Both the position numbers and the translations under genes were made by a program. A stretch of DNA of 64,000 nt from Melanocharis versteri (lineage: Eukaryota > Chordata > Aves > Passeriformes > Melanocharitidae), in contig VZTG01010146.1 of NCBI GenBank assembly GCA_013397845.1, positions 124,001 to 188,000 on the forward strand. The letters run 5' to 3'. Positions within the stretch are counted from its first letter, which is position 1; each line of letters opens with the position of its first letter. Positions 25,471 to 38,800 of the stretch are shown one piece after another. The notes beneath the pieces are model-generated. The model was not told where the DNA came from, did no database searches, and saw nothing but the letters and a program-made list of their open reading frames with translations.

Positions 25471-28400
25471 GACAGAGAATGCTTTTTTTGCAGACCATTC
25501 TGAGTGATGCTCTTCCCTTGTCAGTGTCTCTAGAAGTCTCTAGGCTTGCTCTCTTGGTTTTTATAGCACGGGAGCAGATTGACTGTTTAAAGTCTGTGAC
25601 AGCAAACTGGGAAGCAGAAGATGCTTTCTCTCTGAAGGTAAAGGTGCATATCTTGGCCATGAGGGAACACACTTGAATGAGTCTCCACTGGTTATTGGTC
25701 CTTGTCTTTTATGAACAAGATTGAAGCATTGTTCTTCTGTTTCCTTGACTGTTTTTCCACTGAACTTACCAGAATCTGTCTGTTCTTCTTTGGTCTTCAG
25801 CTTTCAAAGAAGGACTTGCAACTGGCAACAAAAAGCCAGCAGCTTCTCCAAGAGTCCTGAAATAAGACATAATGATTTCCACTGAAAGTAATATTTTGCA
25901 TTTCACTTCAGACATTTTAATGCAAAGTGTTGTGTGAATACCATATGTTCTCCAGCATTTCTGATTCTGTTCTTGTTTGCCTGGATGATTGGACCCTCAG
26001 GCAAATAAGTTAATTGCAAAGGTATATGAAGAACTATAACCTGGGGAAAGGATTATACATTTATTAATAATATGATCATTGGTCATTTTTCTACAGTTTC
26101 TCTTTACTTGAACTGACAAAAAGCTTGACTAGAAGTAGTGCGGTACCAAAAGGAGGTTAAAATTACTCCTCCAGGAAAATAGTTTCTTTGTTTTTAGTTA
26201 GACATACTTTAACTGCTAATAGTGTCAATTCATTTGATTTACTTTATGCAGTTGGCAGCTAAACAACTTTAGAGGCTCCAAACTTCAATTTTCTGCAGAC
26301 AGGCAAGTGGCCTAGAGACCGTCTTCAGTGTGATTAAAAATGCATTTTAATTCCTAAAGCAGTTGGGTAGAAATAACTGTAAAATAATAAGGATATTTTT
26401 TAGCAGGTGGTAGACACAGGCTTGTTGAAAATGTATTTTTTAAGGGTAGTGGAGTTGCATTTTTTTTCCTTTGCATTCATTTCCTAGTGTGGACTGCAGA
26501 TAAAAACAGTTCTCTTGTGTGATTTCAAATAAACCATATTCCATAAAGAAGCTTTGTTTTTGCTGTACTTTGTGACAGTTCTTTTACATTGTTTTCTATT
26601 ACACCCTGAAGCACTGTCACTTGATTCTTATAATGTTAATTACCTCTGAAAGTTCCCTCTAGCCCTTCTTAAGAATATGAGTAATTTTAAATGCATCAAA
26701 ATGACTTCCATGTTATGTGCATTTATTAAAAATAAATAAACTTGACCCAGGAATTAAGCAACAAAGACGTATATAACAATGAAGCTAAAAAGATTTTTTT
26801 TCTATGTTAAATTGTGTATGTTTTGCTCACAGTGAAACATTTTTTACAGCAACAGTAGTGTTGTACATGTGGGACTAACGATGTTATCTCTTGAAGGAAT
26901 ATAGTAGTTTAGACTGAAGGAGTTTCTTTCCCTCCTAAATATGGTGCTTTGCTTTCTGCAGGGATTCAGGCCAGCCCTATGATTGTATAGTACTGGAGTG
27001 CAGACGTCCTTCCTGTCGGATTCCCTAAACTGTGTGTCTGTGTAACTGATGGATTTGTGGTATAAAAGATGTTATTATGAACTCACTGAAATCAGCAAGT
27101 CTACACGTGAAGTCAGTCTTTCTCAATAAGTTGCCAGATGGTCCATGGACATTAGCTCCTGTCTTTTGGATATAAATACTAGAAAGGCCCTTCAGGCTCT
27201 CTAAACTCCAAGTCTTTCAAGGCACCCTAGACCATTTCTTTGTAAGTAATATAGGACCCTCTTTTTGCACGTGACTGAGCTGTCTAATGTGGCTCATGTG
27301 GATGCTTCCATAAATATTTTTCTTCAATGATGTGGGTTCCTGAGAAAAATCCTTTGTCCTTTCTTTCTGCAGCATCTCCCTTAACTGGTTCTCCTCACTT
27401 GGCTGGTGACTCCAGTGTCCTCCTCGTCTCTCCCCCCTGCCTCTGCCCTCATGCCTTGGAGTCATGTGGGATTTCCTTTCCATCTTGACACTAACTGATC
27501 TGCACACTCCTTCCCTTTGAGGAAATCTTGCCCTCACGAAGATTTAAGGATATAAAATAATGACTTATTGCATAATAATTTAGCTTGTAATCGTTAGTAC
27601 TGCTTATATCAGGACTTCTCTCAGAGCAGAAATTCTTTCCTGCTCAGGACACAATATGCTGCTTAAAGGATAGTATGCACAAGGATCAAGTTTGTTTTGC
27701 CTTGCTTAATGTCAGTATGTGGTTAGTGTTTGACAAAACAAATTTATGTAAATTAAACATATGACTTTTAGTTTCAAGATCACAGTATCCCTGACTGCAG
27801 ACTTTCACTAAACCTCTCAGTGAGACTGGAGTAGACATACTCCTACTGTAGAAGTAAGGTCTGCAGAATTGAACAGTTTTGGCAAAGATTTTAAGAAACC
27901 AGGATTTCTCTCTATGTATACAAGGGAACAGTATTAAAGAAATTTTTCTTTATCATGGGAGTAGGGAAAGGGCAAGGGGCAGTAAGCATAAAGCTATTCT
28001 TCCAATATTTTTTAATTTAATATTTATATCATAGAAGTGTTTTGAGTTCCATCAGGCCAGCTTTCTGCTATGGACAGATTTTTCTGTTATTTAGACAAAG
28101 AAAGTTGATACCCAAATACCTATGAAGTACAGTGCCTTGATATCTTGATTGTGACTTGTGGAAATGCATCTTTGTATAAAGAAATATGGGTGTTGTATTT
28201 TTTTATATGGGGATGTGAGAAGATGATTAGTGTACTATTCTTCCCACTTGCTGAGTTTAGAAGCTTAAATAGTACTCCTCTAATTGGTTTACTGGGGAGG
28301 TCTCCCAGAATCCTGAGATATAGGCCTATGTGATATGCCACTGAGAAAGATGCCAAAAGGATTCAACACTTGTCTTGTTTCCAGGCTTATGGCATGGAAA

Positions 28401-29860
28401 TGTTCTGCTTGATAGGGAGTTATAGAAAGCAAAAATTAGATCATTTCTTGAAACTGCTGTAAATTACACTGGGTACAGTATAGATGGTATATAGGGAGCA
28501 CAATGCTACTTGAAGTTATTTTTCCATTCCGCTGAACCCCATCCTGTATGCGCCTCCAATAATGGATTGAATTGAGAGAGATGTGTGTAAATTATGGTTT
28601 CCAAGAGACATGTGAGATTTGGACCTATTTTGGGCCTGTCCTTGCCCTTTTTAATATGTCTCCTTTTAGGCATACAACAGTCTCAAACATTCTTGCCATG
28701 GAAGATTGCATACCGAGTAACGGAAAATCATCCCATTTATTTCCATTTTTATCTCTCAGCAACAACATTTCCCTTGATTCTCTACTGCCTACAAGATACT
28801 ACTTTCTGTAAAAATAATTTTGCAGCTTCCACTAACAGACACATATGCTATTGCTTCCAATCTCTCATCTAAAATCACTGACTGACAGGTCTGACAGAAA
28901 CAAATAGCAGGTGTGTTGATAGATATTGTGTTTGGATTTGCTTTAAAGTGCTTTATCCCCCCTTCTCCCCATCTTTTTTTTTTCTGGTTCAGCACCTTTT
29001 TCTATATAATTATTAGGATCACAACTTCCAGTTTGCTTGGTATGTAATCATGGGTCACTATACCAATATTATCACAGCTGTGGATATAATGTCATGTTAC
29101 TTCCTTTGGATATCGTGTGCTTTTGCATTTTTAAAACATACCTCTGTATCATATTCCTTTAATTCCTTTACAAAGGAATGTTTTTCAGTTTTCTTTCCTT
29201 ACAGTATGGCAGGATAGACCAACAGAATGCCAAATGGCTTCTAGATCTCTTGTTATTTTAATTCTCTTCTCAATACGTGCACTTTTGTAGATGCCAATAG
29301 ATCCCATCTGTGCCCTGGTTGGAATACTACGAATAACGCAGATGAAAACTACATATTAGCAGAAATACCTGGGGAAACTTGGGCAGATTGCCTTTTATAG
29401 TCTGCTGGCTTCTTGTTCTAGCTGGACAAACCACAAGGATCCTTAGCTTCGGAATTTGCCGCCTCTGTGCATCGGCTTAGAGCTCAGATTTGAGAAGATC
29501 ACAGTTGTTAATATTTGTCCACTTTTTGCAGATTCTTTGCTTCTCATCACATAAAAGCTTGCTAGAAACTTAGTAGCACTATCTCCAAAATGAACATTGT
29601 TTTATATATTTGCTTTTACCCTTTATTAATGAAGGAAGCGTAATTGAATCAGAGATACTTCATGTTGAATTCAAACTCCAAAGGTAGGTAGGTATGTGAG
29701 GCATAAACCAGTTACTCTTAGGCTGAATTAGGTCAAGGAAATAGGCCTTTTTTATTTTTTTTGATGCAGTTACTAAAATCCATCTAAAATTATAAAAATA
29801 CACATAATATGAAAGAATTAGTAAGACTAGTGCTAATATCATCTAATTATGCAGTACTTT
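25471..29860. other. Gene-free stretch
   Basis: Nothing gene-like is supported. A 106-codon open frame on the - strand at 27217-27537 is Lys/Arg/Ser-rich and lacks a recognisable domain. It sits opposite a pyrimidine-rich patch (27355-27530) that by itself favours an open purine-rich frame. A short inverted repeat ATTCCTTT/AAAGGAAT lies at 29162-29179. Confidence 0.5.
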
Positions 29861-29869
29861 CATTGCAAC

Positions 29870-29990
29870 AGCCAGTGAAAGACCTTATCTAGAATTAAGG
29901 ATTAGTGTCTCCATTTTGAAGAAGGGGGAATTGAGGCAGAGAGCATTTAACTGGTTTCTTCAAGTTGACAGAATAAATCAATGATAACAA
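29870..29990 (+). mobile_element. Ancient MIR-type SINE or L2 tail
   Basis: The run 'tctccattttgaagaagg', then 'gggaattgaggcagagagca' and then 'tttaactggtttcttcaagt' follows the order of the common tail 'ccattttacagatg', 'gaaactgaggcacagag', 'taagtgacttgcccaagg'. The match is clear enough to name the class but not the family. Confidence 0.55.
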
Positions 29991-32560
29991 GTGAATGCAG
30001 ATACCATCCAACACAGACCTCTGTCTCTATGTTACTGGGATTCCTATCAGGGGAAATCTACCATAGTATGAAAGTGAAATCTTGTAATTTTGTGATGCTT
30101 AGAGGTAATCATTGGCTTAGCACCTTCGAGAGAGAAAGAAGAATGGAACTGAAACGTGCACTTGATCCGGTACAATACTTAAAGATTAAAGATTCTCTTT
30201 AAGTATACTATGTATTAATGGGGAAATTGCAGTTTTCTGATATGAGTGTCCATTTGGGAATCTGTCTGTATGTTATGTCATATTTTGATCCTCCTTGTCA
30301 CACCTTCAGCAAAAAGCAGGAGCTGCATGAGGGTCATGCTTGTGAGTTGCTTCAAATTGCCATCAACGAGGAAGTTACACTCATGTATTTTTCATTGCCA
30401 TTACACTGATGGATTACCTTCTGCTCACATATGTGAAAAGGTTATTTCAGAAAGAGGCCATTTTTTTTCCTAGATGTATAACAGTACTAGACATACCACA
30501 TGTAACAAACTAAGTATTATTCTTCACCATCATGACCAGGATGAATCTGCAGATTTTTGATTTGTGAAAGAAATGGGCTTGAATTGTGATTTGAAATAGT
30601 ACAGTCCTTTCCTGTAGCAGAGGGGAGGCTGCAGAGGAGGTTGAGGAGGCTTGGTTTGTTTTTGTTTCTCTTCTGCTTTTCATCTGTTCTAGGGCCTGGC
30701 ATGTCTTTGCTTTTTCAATTTTAAGGATCATTTACTACTCAAAGTGTTAGAAGTTAAGTTTTAAAACCTTGGGGTAAGAGGCTAAGCAAATGTAGCAGAG
30801 GGTTTATGTTGTCCTGTCGGATTCAGGTGAAGGGGAGATGAAATTGAAGAACCAAAACACTTTGTGAGAGTGGAAAACCTGCTGAAGTGGGAATGTCTGC
30901 CCCATAGCAGCTTCACTGTCAGCCTTCTCCCTTTAGGATGGCAGATCCATGACGAAATTAGGCAGGTCAACATATGAAAAGGTAACAGGGATTTGTAACT
31001 ATGAAGAAAGGAAGGCTGAAAGTTTATTGATGGGGTAAGGAAGAAGGAAGCACAAAGTCTAGATAAAGATCAAAGTTTATATACTTTCACAGTGCTCTGA
31101 ATTTGCTGAGTTCATTAGCAGGTCATCTGTCACCATCTGCTTTAGTGTGTTTTCTAGGAGCTTTCATTGGTATGGATAGAAGTTATGTTAACAAAGATGG
31201 CAAAACTAAACTCTATGAGCATTCATAAGAAAGAAAATTCACTCTGGGAAGAAGCTGTGGGAAAGTGTTTGGGATTGTGTTGGGAAGTCAGGGGGAAGAG
31301 AACATTTCACTTCCTGCTTTGAGACTTCCAGTAGGAACTGCTACATTATTAGAAACCCACTTACAAAAGTCTAACATTAGAAGGATTTTCATTTAAATTT
31401 TAAATTTTAAGCCATTTAAAAATTGCTCTGTATAATAGCATTCTCCCTGAAATAGCAGGGAGGATGTAGAATCAGCAATTGTAGGAAGTGAGACCCTTAT
31501 GCGATCAAATGTTACTAAGGATATAGTGGGCATTTGTTTCTTCATTCTTTGCAATGACATCTTACTTTATGTAGTTTAGAAAACTATCTATTATAAACTA
31601 ACTATGTATGTTTTTTTCGAATGGAGCTGGCATAGTTTGAATACAGTATTATTCAAAAAAAAAGTTGTTGTCATTAACTCATTGTATAGATTGGTGGATG
31701 AACAGAAAGGTGAGGCATAAGATGGACATAATGAGGGAGACATACTAAATATTCTGTCCCTTGTAACCAATTCCCACAACCTGCTTTGAAAAGCACGTTG
31801 GATACTTCCTCTGCCATGCTTTCCAAGGCAACAGGAATAAATAGTCAGCTGCTTCTGTCTTGGTTAAGAAAAACACTTAAGCTGTTTAATGGTATGCAGG
31901 CCTTAATACTAAATTGGCTGGATTCTCACCACCTGTGCAATGCCTTGCTGACTGGGGGATTTCTGTTTTCTGTTTTTCATGGTGAGTGACATTAAGACAG
32001 CATTGTAGAAAGGACCTTTGAGTATTCTATTTATTTATTTTAAAAAAAGGAATTCTCAGGCAACACAGCTATTCTGGGAATCTCCTTGTTAGAACGCTTG
32101 TTTTCCTGATCATCAGTTTCAGGATCTGAAGGCGATGGATTGTAATGAAAAAAAATGTATTAAATCGTCTCTATTGTAATTAGATAGTTGTAGTGTATGT
32201 ACATGTGTGTACATGCATGTCTATGTATAGGTATGTTGAGCTGAGAATATCCTCAGGTACAATTAATAGACTTTTTAAAAAATGTTAGTGATCAGGCTTC
32301 CATTTTAGCATCCTGTTTTGGCACTGTAAACAAATGCTGATGCTGACGGGTTCAGAGGATGGGAAGGACTCCAGATCACTGACCATCAGATTCAATGCTG
32401 AAATAAAACTTCAAACCAGAAACAGCAACATAAAATACTTAATTAATTTTAAGGTACTTTAGACTCCCAGTTCCCCAGAAAAATATAGAGGTTCTTCTTC
32501 CTTTGCTAACAAAGATAAACATTTATGTTTAGTTGCTTTGGCATTTTTGCAGGGCAGTTT
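29991..32560. other. Gene-free stretch
   Basis: No gene or clear transposon is visible. Purine- and pyrimidine-rich patches around 30600-31030 give overlapping short open frames without known domains. Confidence 0.55.
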
Positions 32561-32569
32561 GGGGCCATC

Positions 32570-32850
32570 TTATTAACTAAGATTGCAGTCAATTATCTGC
32601 TTTATTGAGTATTTGTTTTCATTTCACTGATCTTTGTACTGTTTGCCAGATAATTTTTCTGTGGTGAGGAAACTCATTAGAGCTCTTTCTCTACCTGCTT
32701 GCTAGAGTCTTACTCGTCTGAAACGGAAAATTCCAATTAACGTGATCTGAATTTGATTGGAGCTGTAAACAAGTGCAGCTACCTTTGCTTCATTAAAATA
32801 TGGAAAATCATGTGCTTGTTTTCATTATAATTTATAATTACTTTTTTTTC
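32570..32850. promoter_or_regulatory. Possible conserved non-coding element
   Basis: This non-repetitive block carries several homeodomain-type cores (ATTAACG near 32738, TAATTTATAATTA near 32829) and balanced composition without coding frames. It resembles developmental enhancers flanking regulator genes. The call rests on texture only. Confidence 0.2.
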
Positions 32851-35800
32851 CCCCTTGCTTGATGCAAATAGGAACTGGCCTTTATTCTGACATAGAAGGT
32901 GCAGCATCAAATCAACAACTTTATTTTATCGCATGAAACAGATGGTGAGGATCACAGATATTTCCAAGAAAAGACAATATAATTTCGGTGCTAAATTACC
33001 CTTGCTCAAGGGCCTAACCTCCAGGAGTTGATTTGGATTCCAACTTTATGGTGTTTTTCTTGTTCAAGTGTAGGCTTAGCTCACTTGAGGCTAGGAGAGA
33101 TTGAATCTTTGCTTCATATTGTTGTTTAAAAACTCAAAACCAGGCCACAGTGTAATCATTGGTAGTTTCAGAGCTGGTTTTAGTGGGTCTTCATTCACTC
33201 AGTGGTTTGTGCAATTTATTACTGTATATAGAGTGAAGAAAAAAGAGATCAGATGGAAAACTCCTGAGCTGCTGAAACCAGTGACAAAGCTTTCCCTGAT
33301 ACACTGAAGATGATCCAGGCCTCTTTCATAGTGTAGGGTGACAAACATTGTGTCTTCCAAGGTATTTCTCATTTTAGGAGATAAACAATAGCTGCTTTTC
33401 TTCAGGGACAAACAGGAAAGCAGTGTGTGTACAGCCAAGCTTTGGTAACAACAGAATGTAAGTCTTCCATTCTGTGAAGTGCCTAGAATCCTGATTTCAG
33501 AGTAAATTTTTTTTCCAGGAACGGTATGGTTTTCTGTGAGGCTCTAGAATACTCTTCTACTATCAACTGCTGTATGTTTGCAATTCTTGCTTTCCCAGGA
33601 TGTTTATATCTAAACATCTATCCTTTTTTAACCTTCTTGGGTGACTTATGTAACAAAGGAACCTGCCTATACCCAGATTGGTATAGGTGCCCACCAGTCT
33701 ACCATGTTTGTCAGTAACTGGTAAGAAGCTCAGAGATACCACTGCATCCAGTGAAGTCAGCCTGTATGCACCCAGATAAAATACTGTTTGCAACTGAGTG
33801 TGTCTGCAGATATCCTGAGGAGAGGCCAGGTTGATTTACAAACTTCTCTGATGGATTACTGTTTGTGGTTTGTGACGCATCCTGTCTAATTGAAGTAGCG
33901 TGCCATTTTCAGTAAGCCAGAAGCAATATTGGGTAATGTAAATATAAATTTAGAATGCACCAAAGAACTTCCCAGTGGTTGTTTGTGTGTTGGTGGCCCA
34001 ATTTTTGATGCTATTCCAGCTGATCTTTTTAATCAGAAACCTGCCATGTAATCAGGCTCCTGCCATTTCTCCTGGCCAACCTCCTCAGCAGGCTGCCTGT
34101 AACCACTTTGGAGCAGAGGGTTCCAGGTTTCCAGGTCAGTTGTTCTCAGTGGTTTAGCCATCACTTTATATCGAGAGGTTGTAATAAATTGCCATAGATT
34201 TATAGACTGGCTTAATTGGGATTTTGTGCTTTATGCATGATTTTTTTTAAACAAAGTAAAAATTACAATTTTTTTTGCATCTAATTGTAGTTAAGATTGG
34301 CTTTTAGAAATCTGCTGGGAATCTTTCTATGTTTGCGTAAGTACGACACCTTTAAGTGAATTTATTTTTCGAGTTTTGAGAGTGTGTCCAAGACCTTCTA
34401 AACTTAGCTGGAATATATCCAACTTAACTTTAGTAATTTAATTGAGACACTTAATTTAGGAGCATCTACCTATCTCATTAAGTTACCTTTCTGTTTAGTA
34501 TAGACACAGTCCAAATAACATCTGAATTGCCTTCTGTATGTGGATCCCTTTCCTCGTAGCAGAGGAGAGTGGAATGAGATTGCAGAAGTTAGGAGGCACA
34601 GGTCTGTGCCAAAAAATCATGTTCTTCCATTTAAATTTAGATACCTGTTTTTTAGTTTGATTTTCCACTCTGCTGAGCACCCAGTGGTTCGTAGAGGTCT
34701 TATTTTTCTTTTCTGTCGATAGGACAAATATGTTCATCTAGTTGCTTTAATATTTTTGCAACAATGCTGTAAAGAACGGATTGCTTTTGAATGTCAGGCC
34801 ACTGACCTCTTTTTAAAAGGTTTTACAGCTTTAGGTATAGTCATGTAGCTTGGAAAATTTCTGATCAAGTTGCAATTTGTATGTGTAAAGAGAATCAGAT
34901 TTCGTACAGGTGCATGTTCTCTCACATCATCTTGAGCAATAATTTCTTTAACCATTTCTTGCGGTGGTACGGTTTTTTAAAATGAAATGTGAAGTTCTTA
35001 AAAACTAGTTCCACCTTTTGCTTGACTTGACATGAGGGAAATAAAAAGATGGTTTGTAGATATTTCTACATGAGTTTTTTCTTTAATATTTGTTGACCTG
35101 CGAAGTGGCAAGGTTGCAAGTTACCGTACAAGTACCTGGGCCAGTTTCTGTATCTATTAATTTGGAGATGGTACAAAGTCAACAACAGGGCTGTTGTTGG
35201 GACTGCAGGCTGCATGTATAATGCTGTATAATGTGCTCCTGCAATGCCCTTAAATAATATGTGCAGTTGTAGGAAATATAGAATTGATTTGAAACTCCTA
35301 AAGTTTTTCTTTTCTAACTGCACACAGTTTCAGTGACTGCATGATATTGAGTCTGAATTAATGATAGAGTATGAAAAAGTCTGTCTTAAAACCAGGCAGA
35401 AGTACATGTGCAGTTATTATATCATTACTATTAGTCAAGGACGGTTTGCAGTGAATTTCAGAGGGAATTCTGATGGAGCTGGATCTTTAAAGTGTAGAAG
35501 AATGGCAGCAGTTCTCTGCAAGTTTCTTCCAGATAACATGATTTCTTCAAGAGTGCTATTTGAAGGATATTGAAGCTTTGCAGAAACTAAAGGCAAGTTT
35601 AATGGTAACTTCAATGAGGTCAGGAGTTTCTACTCCATTCTTTAACTTTTATAACATGAATTCAGTTTATCAGTGATTGTGATGAAACTAATGACAGCTC
35701 AGAATTCTAACTGTGTAAGTTATTTACATTAATACTGCTCTTTTCTTTCCTCCTTCTGAGGGAAAATGGTTACGGTAATAATTTTTAAATTGATGTATCT

Positions 35801-38800
35801 GTGGAGTCACCCCAGTTAACTCCAAGGTTGCATGCTATAGATTTAAAATGTCTTGTTAAAAAAAAATCCATACACCACTCCCTTGAAAGGGTCTAATGCA
35901 TTGCATTGTAACCAAGTCTGAATACCCGTACTTTTATGGGATAATTTCAACAATAGGTACCATCTGCTTAATGTGTTCATAAAACCAAATATTAATTTCC
36001 TGGTAAATCAGTTGTAAACCAGAAAATATTAATTTTATTGCAATAATTTTTACATAAGATAAATGTCTCAGTGGCTCAGAAGGTTAAAGTTTAGAATAAG
36101 AGCTGGCATTTACTTTTCTCTGCAATTTGGTTAAAATTAAATTGCCTGATCATGAATCCAAGTCATATTTTATCTTTCATAAAAATAGAAAAGACCTGGA
36201 AACAATCTGTAGACCACCAGGATGTCTGAAAGTTATTTTCCAGTTATAAAAATAAACTAGCCTTGAATTTATTCACCATCTGTCAGTCTTCTCTTCCTAC
36301 CAGGGAGCTGAATTTTCAGACAGGTTACTTGCAGTGGTAAGGAACAGCTGTAGCAAGCAAGAATACCAAGATTACTCTAATTATATTAAGACACAGAGCA
36401 GCTTTTGGAAATTTGAAAGAGTTCAGTTGCAGTGTCTGGGGAGAGGTTTAACATTTTCAGGGTTCTCAAGAATGCACACTATTCCTACCATGTCTGAATC
36501 TCCAAGGGTTCATTCAAATGGAATGGAAATGGGCAGAGTGACCTTCCCTAACTTAATTTTCCTTTGCATCAGAATCTGTGTGCAGGGCTGGAACCACTAC
36601 AGGTGAAACATGAGACAGTGTTAATTTTATTCAGGTAAATCTTGGTGACCAGAAGAATGTTACCTTGCCATCATAACCCTTGGGGCCCTACTGACTTTGA
36701 TTCTTATTGGTGCTACGCTATTCTGTTTGAGAAAGAAAAGCAGAAGATGATTTTTAGTCCATGCATGAAATAATGACTGTAGTTGGGTGAGCTGTGTCAC
36801 GTGTGTAGGAAGAGGCTCAGATTTACCAGCAAGTTCTCACTGACTTCCTTCAGGACACATGTAACAAGATTAAGGTCACCTCTACTGCACAGAGGGACGT
36901 AATCCACCTGTTTGTATTCTGAAGGTTTTAGTTTTCTATTATAATTACTGTAAAGATATGTCAGCACTCAATAAACATGGGGTAGCGGTATTTGAAAAAG
37001 CCCAAATCTTGTTTTGACTGACTGGGGTTCTTACTGTCACAGCGAGATGGTTCAAAAGTGGTTTCACTTCTCAAGAGCAAAACAAGCTAAGAGAAAGCTG
37101 AAAGGCACAACAGAAGCATCTTCATCTAAATCCCATAATATATTTGACTTCAACATAATAACAAATTAATGAATGAAAAGACTTTCAGACTAAAACTATA
37201 TGACCTTGAACTGTGAGAATGGCAGGTTAGATCTCCTTGGAAACCATTAGAAGCGTAAATGGAAAGCCTATTCCTGTATCGTAGACTCTGTAACAAACTG
37301 AAGAAAATTGCTTTACAGGATGAATGAAGTGCAAGTATAGTTAAGGAATTATTTGAACAGTATTTCCAGCTTGAAGATAAATGATTTCTGAATATGCCTT
37401 TCATCTTAGTTCTTTTATTTGAACAAAAGCAGCTTAAAATTACCATGACATATTCAGAAAACTGCTGACAGACTTCAGGTCTCTCTACACCAGAATATGC
37501 AAAGAAGAAAAGGAAGCATGAAGTATGAAGCCATGCTGTCTGTCAGACTTACAGAAAGACTGGGCCGTGCACCAGATTTATGAAACAATGCAAATAACTT
37601 CCTTACAATAAAACTGGAAGTATATGTCATTTTTTTCCACAACTTTGTACGTATGCTCTTTTCCAGAGCAGAAGCCTTGCAGCACAAGGCTGTCAGTTCC
37701 ACAGCTTCAGGTACTGTACAGTTGAAAAGATGGGTGGAGAAAGGCTGGATGGCTGGCAAATAATATATTCTCTTACAGTTCATTTGTGCTAGTGTTACTC
37801 ATGCTTCTGCTATATCAGTTGTCCTGCTCACAGCAGAGGACTCCTGTGAGTATTGGGGCAGAAAGGCCGAAGAACTGAATGCATGACATTTTATAAAAAC
37901 CTAGGGAGACAAGTCGTTATTAGTACATTAGAACTACATCTCTTTTGTTCAGTCCCCTTGGTATCGCTGCTTGGCATGGAAATTCTGACCCAATTAACAC
38001 TGGCTGAGTCTGAGGTTTATTTCTGGAAGCTTTTAAAAAACAGCTGGGGAGTACCTTTCACTTTTAGTCATACACTGTGGCTTCTTTTTCATGTCTTGAA
38101 GTTGAAAAAAATCCCAGGGCTCTCCTTGGCCTTATGTGACTTTCATATGAAAACATCTATGTTCCTAACCTTATCAACTTTTTGTGGTAGGTAGAAATGG
38201 CCAAGTGGTACCTCTATTTGATAAATTTCAAAAATCTTCTTTCATATCCCAATTCCTCTTAAACTTCCCTTTTTCAATTCACAACTTTGCAGGCTTTGCT
38301 GGAAAATTAAAATTGTATCCTTGGGCTTCATACTGTGTGCAGTATTTCATCGCAAATGTGATGCCGCGACTAGCTTATTTCTGAGTCTCCAGGTGTTTTT
38401 ATTGTGAAAGTCTTTGGGGCAAGATTACCTGAATTTCTGAGTATTTGACTACAGAAGTCCACCTTATAATATTCTGTGCTAATCCAGATGATATTTGCTA
38501 CTTCCATTTACGATTTGCTTCGGGAAAGAAATAAATGGCTATGTCACAACAGTACCTTTCTTCCTGGAGTCTTATACTTCAGGTCATCCTTTCAGCTGCT
38601 CTTAAACCTCATCCGTATTTGTGTCACCTGTATCATATTTTTATTTTTAATGTTCGTAGAAAAAAACCAAGTTAGATCTGTTCTATCAGCTTTTGGAATC
38701 TTCACGGTTACCATTCTAGTTCCCTTCCTCTGCAGTGCTGCTTCTAAACTCTTATGCATGACCAGGATACTGGACATACAAGTCTTTCTTGAAGTATTAA

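Noticed and set aside
27217..27537. 106-codon - strand open frame rich in Arg, Lys, Ser and His
   Set aside because: It lies opposite a pyrimidine-rich patch, which favours purine-rich codons without stops. No recognisable motif.
30607..34620. Similar phrases 'cctttcctgtagcagagggg' (30607) and 'cctttcctcgtagcagagga' (34548)
   Set aside because: Similarity is convincing for only about 22 bases and then fades. This is too little to call a shared repeat by eye.
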